Below are positions 1 to 9,700 of a DNA stretch of 64,000 bases, in pieces. A program made the translations under genes and the position numbers. The notes under the pieces were generated by a model, which worked only from the letters and a program-made list of their open reading frames with translations, ran no database searches and was not told the DNA's origin. Position 1 is the stretch's first letter, and each line of letters opens with the position of its first letter. The stretch comes from Zelonia costaricensis (lineage: Eukaryota; Euglenozoa; Kinetoplastea; Trypanosomatida; Trypanosomatidae), in the NCBI GenBank assembly GCA_030849075.1, contig JASAOO010003505.1, positions 18,604-82,603 of the forward strand. The letters run 5' to 3'.

Positions 1-161
1 CCGCCACACTCGCACACACCGCTCTGCCTCACATCGCAGCTTCTCCCTCCATTCCGACGTGTCCGTCGTGGCGCGAGCAGCCCGCTTGACGTGCACGGAC
101 CAGGCGCGCCACCTGCGCCTTCTCCCGCCTACACCCCTCCCTCTCCCCCCTTTCTTCTCTT

Positions 162-163
162 AG
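162..163 (+). other. Candidate spliced-leader acceptor AG for the RIIa-like gene
   Basis: A C/T-only tract (about 134-160) runs into TTAG, and the ATG follows 9 bases later. This is the expected arrangement of a kinetoplastid trans-splice acceptor; actual use is inferred. Confidence 0.5.
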
Positions 164-172
164 CACACAACG

Positions 173-442
173 ATGGACGCGCGAACGAGCGCCTTGATGG
201 CGGAGCCGACGCTGAAGGAGGCGGCGGCGGCCGTCTTCAGCGAGGAGGAGCGCACGGCGCTGAAGAGCAACTTGCGATCGGAGCAGATCGCACAGGCGAA
301 GTACCTGCGCAGTCACCCGGAGGTGCACGCCGCCGTGCAGGAGGGGCTGGCGAGGGTGCTGCAGGAGCAGCCACAAGACCCGGTCGCTTACCTCACCGCG
401 TTCTTCACCAGCGAAGAGTTCCTCAAGCAGGAGACGGCGTGA
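173..442 (+). CDS. Small RIIa/Dpy-30-like domain protein (RIIAD1-like)
   Basis: An 89-residue protein. Residues about 43-78 read like the four-helix-bundle dimerisation/docking fold of PKA RII subunits and DPY30: a 'YLRSHPEV' start, a hydrophobic helix around 'VQEGLARVLQ', then the family-typical 'QPQDPVAYLTAFF' with an aromatic end. Known family members dimerise and bind amphipathic helices of anchoring or radial-spoke proteins, often in flagella, so a flagellar scaffold role is an inference. The remaining N-terminus is a short Ala/Glu-rich stretch. The ATG at 173 lies 9 bases after a polypyrimidine tract ending in TAG (161-163), which supports the start. The fold assignment rests on motif resemblance only; a DPY30 paralogue is the main alternative. 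Confidence 0.75.
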   Translation: MDARTSALMAEPTLKEAAAAVFSEEERTALKSNLRSEQIAQAKYLRSHPEVHAAVQEGLARVLQEQPQDPVAYLTAFFTSEEFLKQETA

Positions 443-1441
443 GGAGTGTGTGAAGGGAGGGGGGGGCCTTAGGAGCGAGACGGAAGGAACTGCTCCCCAC
501 TTCCCTCCCTCCCCCGGCCCCTCTGCCCTGCCCGCCAGCGCCGGCTGTGGTCGCGCCTCCGTGGGTGGGACGTCGTTGTGTGCAGGTGTCGTGCTGCGTC
601 CGCTTTGATTGTGTGCGCTTGTGTCCGCGCTGGGTCCGCGTTGCCCTCCCCCCCCCCCCCTTCTACCCAACCCCCATGTACTGTTAGCCCTCTCCTCCAC
701 TCCCTCTCTCTCCTGAGGCTCCATCATCTCCTTCCCCCTCACCCGCGATGCGGCTGGGCAACTCCACGGGCAGCGGTGGTACGCGTCTGTGCCGGCGTGA
801 GGAGGCGGTGGCGAGGCGGAGTGAGGGCCGCTTCACGTTCCCGTACCGGTGACGCCCTTCCTCGCCTCCCAGCCGGCACACGCGCCCCCCCCCTTCCTGT
901 CTGCTGAATAGCAACGCACGGCAGCCGCAGCGCCCCACGACGACCCGCGCAGCCTCCGCCCTTGCAGTAGCACCGCGTTGCCGCGTGCGCGCCGTTGGTG
1001 AGAAGCACCTCGAAAGGGAAAAACGGTAGATGTTAACAGTGCCGTGACAGCGCGCCTTCTGTCCTCTCCCAGACTGTAGTGGGCCGCGCCACATTGGCAC
1101 GCTTCACAGACGCGCTCTGCACTCTCGGACGTCGGCGGGGTGACACGCACCTCGGGCGGCACGCAAGCGACTCCGTATGAAGCCCAACGTAAAACCGGCT
1201 GCTACATCGCCCGCTCCTCTCGTCACGTCGAACCTCCGTCCTCGTTGTATTTGCTTCTGCTGTGTGCCTCTTCTGCCGTTGCACCTTTCAGCATCTCCCC
1301 CCCCCCTCTGCGCGGCTCGCCTCGGCCGCACGCGCCTTCGTCCTCCTTGGCTGAGCGCCGCACCTCGCCCACCTATCGCAGGCCCCGCCACCCCCCCCCC
1401 GCTCCTCTACTGTCCTCTCCGAGCCAGCCACCACCGTCACC
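443..1441 (+). other. Intergenic spacer, RIIa-like gene to SQR-like gene
   Basis: No convincing coding sequence on either strand. It holds poly-C runs (for example 648-660) and C/T-rich stretches around 1280-1310 and 1382-1425 that could guide polyadenylation of the upstream mRNA and trans-splicing of the downstream one. Open frames here are by-products of high GC. Confidence 0.6.
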
Positions 1442-3850
1442 ATGTGGCGCACGCGGCTCCTGCGCATGTACTTGCCGAGGGTGAAGCAGCGCGACCCCAA
1501 CGAGCACCCTATGAAGGTGCAGAACGCGCAGAGCTTCATGCGCACCGCGGCGGTCATGGCCGCCCTCACCGTCATCGCCTCCGTCTTCCTCGGGTTGCGC
1601 CAAACTCAAAAACGCAACCGCCTCTCGCAGAAGGAGCTGCTGCGCCGGCGTCGCGGGCGCCGCGTCGTGATCATTGGCGGAGGCGCCGGTGGGGCGGCTG
1701 TGGCCGCCGTCATGGCCAACGCGGCCCCGAACTTGGAGATCACCGTGATCGAGAAGGACCGGCAGCAGACCTTCATGGGCCACGTCGCCCTCGCACACGT
1801 TGGCCACCGCAGCTACGACATCGGCACCACCACCGGCGTTGACTTGGCCCGCTCGCCGGCCACGTGGAACGTCACGCGGGACGCCAACCTAGTGGCCGCA
1901 GAGGTGCTGCGCGTCGACCCGGAAGCGAAGAAGGTGTTTGTGCGCACCACGAAATCCATGCTCGCCATCGCCGCCGCGCCTCGGGCGAACCCCGAATGCG
2001 GCGAAGGTGCCGCAGGGGAGCAGCCGCAGCAGCAGCAGCATCAGCCGGGGCGCGGCAGCGCATGGGTCAGCGGCGTACTGCGCCGGTGTTGGTGGCGCAG
2101 CAGCGGTGCAGCCCCGGAGGTCATCTCGGTGAACGACGACGGCAGCCCAAACCTGTCTGACGGCACCACCGTCTACGCGTACGACGCCCTCGTGCTCGCC
2201 GCAGGGGCGCAGCGCTCCCTCGGCGGGCTCGCCCGTCAGCTGCGAGACGACCAGCTGGACACGTACCGCATCACCGTCAACCCCGGCGCGACTCGCGACA
2301 ACCTCGCGAACCTGTACGCGGGCACCGTGCTGCACGTGAAGGTGCCGCCCGCGTCCTTCACGGCACAGCTGGAAGCGGCACGGGCGCTGCTGCGCTCGTC
2401 ACAGGGCGGCGTTGGCGTGCCAACAGTGGAGCTTGGCCCAGGCGCCTCGCCCCTCCTCGCCTCAGCGGCCGCGTCGGCGACATCCTCGGCTTTTCCCGCG
2501 CTCGCCTCTCTGCGCGCGCGAGCGGCGGCGTGGATGGGTGCATCGCCGGCCCCCACCCCGCACGCGGCCGACGCTGCGGACGACTGTGCGACGCGCATCC
2601 CCGATGAAGTCGCAGCGCGTCTGCAGCGCACGACGGTGGCCCCCCTCTACGGACTCGCGGCGTGGTGCATGCACTACAGCAGCCGGCAGCACGACAGCAC
2701 CTTCGTCTCCAGCGTCAACACCATCTGGAAGTACCTCGCGTACTACAGCAAGCTCTCCCTCACCCACTACGTGCCCGTGACGGCGGACACGGAGCCGATC
2801 GGGCCCGCCCCGGCGGACGTGAACGGCATCATCGAGGCCTTCTGGCGCGGGCGCCAGCTCTCCTGCCAGCAACGCAGTGGCAGCGGCGACACCAGCGGCT
2901 CCGTGCACGTGACAGACCGCTTCCACCCGCTCTTCCACTCCTACATCACTTCGCTTGACACGGTGGCGAGCGTGGCGACGCTGTACGACTACAAGAACGA
3001 CGCCGAGGTGCGGGTGCCGTACCACCTGCTGTTGCTGGACCTGCCGCTCGTCGCACCGGCCTTTGTGCGGGAGAGTGGGCTGCACCGCACCCGCTACGTC
3101 GAAGAGTGCGTGATGCCCGCGCTGCGGCGCGCCGCAGTCGAGCCGGACGCCGCTGTGGCGCTGCGGCGCCACCCGCTGCTGGGCAAGTCGGCGGCGCAGC
3201 TCGCGGAAATGTTCGCAGACGAGGCCTCCTTCGCGGACGTCGACCCCTTCACCCTACAGCACCGCCGCTACCCTGACGTCTTTGCCATTGGCGACGTCGC
3301 CGGGCTGCCGTCTCTGAAGAGCTACGGCGCCGTCACGACGCAGGTGCCGGTGGTGGCGCACAACGTCCGCCAGGTGCTGGCGCAGCAGGACGCCGTGGCA
3401 GCGGCGGTGGAGGAAGGCGGCGCCTCGGACTCATCGATGCCGCCCTCCGCGCTGCCCGCCGTGAATGCGCGGTACACCGGCTACTCCTCCTTTCACGTGA
3501 TCATGACCACGTGGCGCGCGATGTGGCCAGAGGTGTGCTACGACCTTCCTCAGCCGACGCTGAAGTGCGTGGACGCGCCGCCGACGGACGCGTCGCTGGC
3601 GGAGGCGAAGCGAAGGCTCGATGTCGTGGCGCCGCTCCCCCGCTGCGATCACCACATCTGGAACAGCCTGGCCTGGCGCGACGTCCGCGGCTTCCTCAAC
3701 GGCCTCTTCTACGAGGCGGCGCTGTACGAGGTCGCGTACTTCTTCGTTTTCAGCCGCGGTCTCTGGCACGCCTCGTCCTGGTTCTACGTGCCCGTGTACT
3801 CGCCCGTGGACGGCTCACCGCAGCTGCCGACCTGGCGCGACCTCCTCTGA
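1442..3850 (+). CDS. Sulfide:quinone oxidoreductase-like FAD protein, membrane anchored, both redox cysteines apparently replaced
   Basis: An 802-residue flavoprotein. Residues 33-52 form one hydrophobic segment after a basic N-terminus, so it is probably a mitochondrial-inner-membrane or ER anchored protein. A dinucleotide-binding fold starts at 75-84 with G79-G80-G81-A82-G83-G84. The C-terminal FAD motif is I616-G617-D618, preceded by 'TLQHRRYP', a string I recognise from eukaryotic sulfide:quinone oxidoreductases (SQOR). The C-terminal hydrophobic/aromatic tail also fits SQOR, which sits on the membrane surface. SQORs carry two Cys that form the sulfur bridge (Cys201 and Cys379 in the human enzyme). 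The aligned positions here look like F306 (in 'PPASFTA') and F684 (in 'YTGYSSF'), so sulfide oxidation is doubtful. Ala/Gln-rich insertions (about 180-205 and 325-395) lengthen it beyond the usual roughly 450 residues. The true substrate is unknown. Confidence 0.8.
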   Translation: MWRTRLLRMYLPRVKQRDPNEHPMKVQNAQSFMRTAAVMAALTVIASVFLGLRQTQKRNRLSQKELLRRRRGRRVVIIGGGAGGAAVAAVMANAAPNLEITVIEKDRQQTFMGHVALAHVGHRSYDIGTTTGVDLARSPATWNVTRDANLVAAEVLRVDPEAKKVFVRTTKSMLAIAAAPRANPECGEGAAGEQPQQQQHQPGRGSAWVSGVLRRCWWRSSGAAPEVISVNDDGSPNLSDGTTVYAYDALVLAAGAQRSLGGLARQLRDDQLDTYRITVNPGATRDNLANLYAGTVLHVKVPPASFTAQLEAARALLRSSQGGVGVPTVELGPGASPLLASAAASATSSAFPALASLRARAAAWMGASPAPTPHAADAADDCATRIPDEVAARLQRTTVAPLYGLAAWCMHYSSRQHDSTFVSSVNTIWKYLAYYSKLSLTHYVPVTADTEPIGPAPADVNGIIEAFWRGRQLSCQQRSGSGDTSGSVHVTDRFHPLFHSYITSLDTVASVATLYDYKNDAEVRVPYHLLLLDLPLVAPAFVRESGLHRTRYVEECVMPALRRAAVEPDAAVALRRHPLLGKSAAQLAEMFADEASFADVDPFTLQHRRYPDVFAIGDVAGLPSLKSYGAVTTQVPVVAHNVRQVLAQQDAVAAAVEEGGASDSSMPPSALPAVNARYTGYSSFHVIMTTWRAMWPEVCYDLPQPTLKCVDAPPTDASLAEAKRRLDVVAPLPRCDHHIWNSLAWRDVRGFLNGLFYEAALYEVAYFFVFSRGLWHASSWFYVPVYSPVDGSPQLPTWRDLL

Positions 3851-6221
3851 CGTCGCTCGCCAGCGCGGCACGATTGGGGCCTTTCCTCTGTTGAAGTACA
3901 GCATCGAGTGTTGTGCGGTTTCACCAGCTCGCGGCGCTCTCTCCCCCTCCCCTCCTCCTCCTCCCTCGCCCCCGCCTCCTCCTGTTCACATCCTTCTCTT
4001 CTGTTTGTGCCTCTCCCTCAGCGGGTTGGACACGTGCTCGAACGCGCACACGAGCATCACGGCATTGAGAAGAGAGTAAAGACAAGAAGGAAAAGGCCGA
4101 CACACTCGCCTGCAGGCACGGCGTGGTGCGTCAAGCACATTACCTGCGTTGATGCACTCGCCTCCTGTCTTCCCCTCCCCTTCATTTCGCTTTCCTTGTG
4201 TCCTGCAGCTGCTGTAGACGAGCGTTGAGTTGCAGAGCCGCACGGAGGTCACACGTGTGTGTGTGTGTGTGTGTGGCTGAATGCCGCGGCCGTCCGGTCT
4301 CGCGCTGCCCGCTGTGACCGATGCCCCAAGAAAACGTGTGACACCTGTCTGACTGCCTCGCTGCTCTCACCCCTCCTCCCCCCTGCCCGCGATCCCTCGC
4401 CTTTTCAGCGGTTCTCGCAGTTCGCTCTGGCCCTCGACGCGGCGCTGGACTCGCCACCAACGCGTACACTCACTGCGCGGCGGTACACCGCACCCACCCC
4501 CCCCGCACCACTCCTTACCTCACGTGCACCCATCACAAGCGTACCTCTGTGTGCCCCGTCTTCGCGTGTCTCTGCGTTTGGATTCAGCTGCGGAAGCCCC
4601 ACGAGGCCTGCGACTGCTCGTGTACTTGCGCACACCGTGCGAGACGCGCAAGGCCGCAGTTGCACGTCGGCATTCACCGTCTTCACCCACCCACACTCAC
4701 TCACGCTCCACGCTTGACAGAGAATCTCGTTCTTGTCCTCTCACCCCCGCCCCTCCCACCAAAAAAAGGAATTCAGGCAAGCAACGCCCACCCCGTGCGC
4801 CACTCGACACACCTGCCCTTCACAGACCCCATCTCCTCTCCCGTGCTGTGGTTGTGCATTGGGCACGTGGCGCGTACGGTGCCCCGCCGCCCCACCCACC
4901 CTCTCTGCAGCTCTCCCCCTCGTAATTCTCTGCCCGCTCGCATATTGGCTTCTGTGGTTGTGGGCCTCCGTCACCCCCCCCCACACACACACAAACACAC
5001 GCTCGCGCCTTCTGCTCCCCTTCTGTGGACCGCGGGTTGGTGCGCGGCGTATTCGTTTTTCGTTCCCCCTCCCCCTTCCCACTGCACACCGCCCCCGCCC
5101 CCCCCCCCGTCGCGTCGCGTCGCGTCGCCGGTCGGCGCTTTCCTCTTCTCATCCTTCCTCGGCTCCCTGTGGGTGGGCTCGTTCGCGCGTGCCGTCGCGC
5201 CTTTGCGGAAGCCCCGCTCACTATCGTTGCTGCCTCGAGCTTTCGTGAAGTGCCTCGGCGTTTTGTTCTCGTTGCTTGTGTGTGTGTGTGTGTGTGTGCG
5301 TGTGTTTGTGTCTCTCTCTATTACGCGCCGGCGCTGTGACCCGGCGGCGCCGTTGTCGCGCGGCCTTGTCTTCCTCCTGCTTCCCCCTACCCTCCCCTTT
5401 CACTTCTGCTCCCCGTGTGTCGCGCTGAACGTCTGTTTTACCTTCTCGTGTTGTGTGGGTGGACTCTGTGCACACGGCGCGCTTGTGCTCTTTCGCGTGT
5501 CCTCCGCTGCTTTCGCGTTGCCTTGTTTTCTGGTTTGCCGTGACGTCGGCCTGGTCGTTCGTTTCTCGTCTCCTGTGTCGTGCTTGCTGGCGTGCTCGTG
5601 GCCGCGCGCCTCCGTTGTTGCTCTCGTGCTTCCACGCCTCGTGGCCTCCTCTCCGTGCCCCTCTTTCCTCTTCCTGCCACCCCCCCCCCTCTTTGTTGCT
5701 TCAAACTCGTTGTCGCCCGCATCGCCGTCGCGTGCAGCGCCTACAGTGCGCGGTGCCTGTGCCTGCCTTCTCGCCTCCACAGCTTCCATCTCGCCCCCCC
5801 CCTCCTCCCCCTCGTGCCCCACAGCGCGGACGCGGGCTGCCGGCCCTGACCCTCTCTGCCAGTGCACCACTCCTCCCTCCCTTTCTCTCTGCTCATCCCC
5901 TCCTGCGCCCTCGCCGTGCGTGTGCAAAGAGCCGTGTGTGTCTGCGAGACGGTGCAGGCGTCCTCCTCCTCCGTTTTTTGTGGCTGGCCTCTGCGTATGT
6001 GATCAAGTTGATCCTGTGTGCTCGTCCACATCCCTGCGCAGCCAACGGGTGTCAAGCTGGGTGGCACCGGCGCTCTCTCTTGTTTCTCTTTCCCTGTTTC
6101 CCTTCCTTTGTGGCTGTGCACTTCAACTCCACCCCCCCCCCTCACCCGCCTCCCTTTCGCCCTCCTCCCCTTCTTCTCAACTCTCTTATACGCCTCCGCA
6201 TTCTTTGTTTCTTGTTGCTGC

Positions 6222-6272
6222 GTGTGTGTGTGTGTGTAGGTGTGTGTGTGTGTGTGTGTGTAGGTGTGTGTG
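6222..6272 (+). repeat. (TG)n microsatellite with TAGG interruptions
   Basis: About 51 bases of TG dinucleotides broken twice by 'TAGG', lying some 440 bases upstream of the calpain-like start codon. Confidence 0.95.
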
Positions 6273-6706
6273 CTTGCGTGGGTGTGGCACTCGCCACGTC
6301 GGCCCGTGCGCCGCCTCCTCCGTGCTCGGCCCCTGCTCTTTCCCTCTCCTCCTCCCTGCTGCGCATCGTATTCGTGTGCTGCCTTCACGTCGTCCTGTTT
6401 GTTTAGTTTTTTTCCTGTGTGGCTGCGTGCGTTCACTGCTTCGTCTCTGGAGCGCGCCTCCGCCTCTTGCTTTCTCCACGCACTGTGTTGCTACTCCCCA
6501 CCCCGCCATCACCGTCACCACCGCCCTTCTCTCTCCTCCTTCCTTCACCTTCGCGCCCGTCATCGCTCGCTGCCTTCGGGTGTCGCAGCGCCCTGTGCAA
6601 CCCACCAGTCGCGCTGCTTCCTGCCTGCCCTCTTTGTGCCCAGCTTTTTTGTTTTTCCTGTTTTCGTGTGCGTGCGTGTGGGTAACGTGTGTGGGTGGTC
6701 GTGTCC

Positions 6707-6708
6707 AG
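6707..6708 (+). other. Candidate spliced-leader acceptor AG for the calpain-like gene
   Basis: The T-rich tract at 6647-6668 is followed by its first AG at 6707-6708, only 5 bases before the ATG at 6714. If used, the 5'UTR is nearly all spliced leader. Upstream acceptors are also possible. Confidence 0.4.
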
Positions 6709-6713
6709 CGAGC

Positions 6714-9700
6714 ATGCCGTCCACGCGCACAGCGGCGCCGGTAAGGACAACGCTGCCACCCTTACAGCCCACACACGTTACCCGTCCCCCTCGCGCCAGC
6801 TCTGCTGCGAAACCAGCTGATGCACCGCCCGAATCCCACCGCGACAACGCCGCGCCGCAGCCTCAGCAGCTCGATGCAGCGCAGGCGCAGCCGCCACAGC
6901 AGAGCCTCCCGCGTGAGGGCGGCGCCAAGTCACGGCACCGCGTGCTCCAGTCAACAGACAGCGTCGGGGGCCCCTCGGTAAGCGCCACCCCCGTGAGCAG
7001 CTCCCATTTTGTGGACTTGGGCAACGGCGTGTACTCCGCTGGCGGGCTGCGCGCGCTGCGCTTCGGCCCCGGCATTGGGGCGCCCCGCTCCCCCTCCCAG
7101 CACACACCACCGAGCGGCGAGGACGATGCGCCGTCGCCGGCGTCCCCGACCGGCGGCAACGACGCCGCCGACCCGGACGACGCGTGGGGCGACGCGTTCG
7201 CGGGGCTGGACGACGAGCCGGACGCGGGAGGCGGGGCCGCGCGCACGCGGCCAAAGGAGTCGGTGCAGGACTACGTGCGCCGAGTGCTTCAGGAGCAGAG
7301 CGAGAGCGGGCTGCGGCCGCGCGGCAAGTCGCGCAAGACCGCCACCTCGATTCTCGTGCGCAGCTCTGCGCTGCGCCTCCACCGGCACGCGCGGCTGCCC
7401 AACGACGCGGGTGGGCCCACCCCGGACTCGCCTTGCGGCCTGCACGACCCCTTGAGCGTCAACCACACAGACTTCTGGCGGCGGACCATGTCGAAGCGGG
7501 AGACGGACGCGGACCTGCGCTGCTTCTCCGCTCTGGTGCTGGTGCTCGCCTACTACGACGAGGACAGCAAGGGGCTCGACGACAGCCTCGACGTCACGAC
7601 GCCGGACACCAGCGTGCGGCGGCAGCGCAAGCGCGTCGCCCAGGTGGTGGCCGACCCCACCGAGAAGGAGCTCGCGCGCACCCGCTCAAAGAACAGCATC
7701 ATCGCCGTTCCCCGCCGCGTCAGCATGGCGTCGTCCTCCGTCGACGACCTCTACACGAAGCTCGAGGTGTGCTACCGCAGCGCCAGCGTCGAGAAGGCGT
7801 ACCTCGACACGCTCTTCATGAAGGACGTTCTCCTCGGCCTCCGCCCGCCGCGGCTGCGCGAGGTCAAGAAGGACGACGCGCTCGGTGAAACCCTCTCGGT
7901 TCCATCCGACGGGGGGGATCCGCTGAACGGGCAGGCGGCGCAGAAGACGCCACCCAGGCCACGCCGACGGAGGCGGCGGCGCTCGAAAAGAGCGTCTGGC
8001 GTGGATGAGCCGAGCTACTTTGACGTGATGCTGGAGCGGCTGCGCATGAAGTCAACCCCAGCCTTCTGGCACCATAACGCCGTGACGATGCCCACCCTGC
8101 GCTTCCTCCAGCGGCGCGGCGTCATCAGCCTCGGCCGCTGCGCCTACGTGCTCCACCTCTGGGACGACGATGAGCGCGGCTACCTCGCCACCGGCGTCTT
8201 CGACCGCCGCGCAGGGTTCCCGAAGCACTTCAAGGACTCGTGCACGTATGCGATATACGGCGAGGAAATGGGGCGCGACTGGGGCTCGCACTACGGGGAG
8301 CTCGTTCTCGCCAGGCAACACCTCGCCCCCGGCGCCCGCATCCACTTCCCGGAAGAGGGAAAGCTGATGCGGGGCAGCACCGTCGTCCGCCTGGCGAGGG
8401 TGCTGAACATTTTCGATGGCCGCCGCAGCGGCATCCCGACGACGCCGGGCGAGAAGGACTACCGGCGCACTGGCATGCACGCGAGCGTGCAGGCGCTGGC
8501 GCACTACACCACCCTCTTCCCCGACTGGTCCTCGATGCGGGCCATCATATTCCCGCAGGACAGCGCCGGCCGACCCGTCGTGAACCCAGTGGGTGGCATG
8601 TACTGCATCTCCCTCGTGGTCAACGGGGCGACGCGCTTGGTGAAGGTGGACGACCGCGTGCCGGTGGAGCCCGAGACGGGGGTGCACCGCTGCCTCACCA
8701 GCTCCGAGTGCGAGCTGTACCCAACGCTGCTGGAGAAGGCGCTGCTCAAGGCCAACGGCTGCGGCGTCAACCTCGCGCTGATGGAGAGCGCCGCGGTGCT
8801 GTTCCAGCTGTGTGGGTGGATTCCAGAGCTGATCCGGTTTCGCCACCGCAACGGCTTGGAGGAGCCGTCGGTGGACGGGCTGATGCGACCGTCTGAGATG
8901 TGGTCGGTGCTCATGGAGGGGTACAACTTCGGTCGCCTCATCATGACCGTCACGGCGCTCTGGCCGCGTGGGCAGCCGCCGTTCACGCCGGAGGAGAAGC
9001 AGGCGCAGACGACGAGCCGCTTCGTGACGCCCATTGTGTACCCTGTGGTGGACATGGTGGCACAGGCCCTCAACAGCGAGAGCGACCCCTTCATACGAGC
9101 CATCTTTCTGCGCGACACGACGCGCGACGCCGCAACGCGGCTCTTCAAGCCGCCGCTGGAGACGTCCCTGTCGGCGGACCAGCAGCGCGCGCTCGGCTAC
9201 ACCAGCGCCCACCGCGAGGCCGGCATCTTCTGCGTCACCTGGGAGGAGGCCATCGCGCACTTCGACCACTGCAGCATCAGCTGGAACCCGTTCGTGTACT
9301 GGGGCATCCCCAACAGTGGTGGCGAGCCAGAGGACTGCACGCGGCTGAGCTACCACGGGGTGTACCGCATGCGCGATGCCGGGCAGCCGCTCGTGTGGCA
9401 GCCTCAGTTTCACATCATCACTAACACCGTCGAGTCATGCACGCACATGTTCTTTGTCTTCTCGCCGCACACGGGGGACCAGCCACCGCTGCCGCTCAAC
9501 ATGAACACGCTCGACAGGGCCGCCGTGGACGAGCTGTCGGGCGGGGGTGCGGGGGTGCGACTGCGTGCGTACGAGGTGACGACGATGCCGTCCATGACGC
9601 AGTGCAAGACACGCGACTGCTATGGCCGCAAGATGGGCTGCAGCCTCTGCGACTGCCACGGCCGCCGCCTCGTCAGCACGACGGACGGGCCGCGCACCCT

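Larger units (their letters stand above)
3851..6713 (+). other. Long pyrimidine-rich spacer upstream of the calpain-like gene
   Basis: A 2.86-kb spacer. From about 4700 to 6700 the + strand is mostly C/T with TG microsatellites (4255-4275, 5277-5298, 6222-6272). A 731-codon open frame without stops (4549-6744) encodes only Pro/Ser/Cys/Val/Leu low-complexity sequence and is a consequence of the pyrimidine bias, not a gene. The part near 3851-4250 is the likely 3'UTR of the SQR-like gene. Confidence 0.6.

Noticed and set aside
4549..6744. 731-codon open frame on the + strand
   Set aside because: Composition is Pro/Ser/Cys/Val-rich pyrimidine-driven text, no domain, and it overlaps the calpain start in another frame. 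The frame is open because A is rare.
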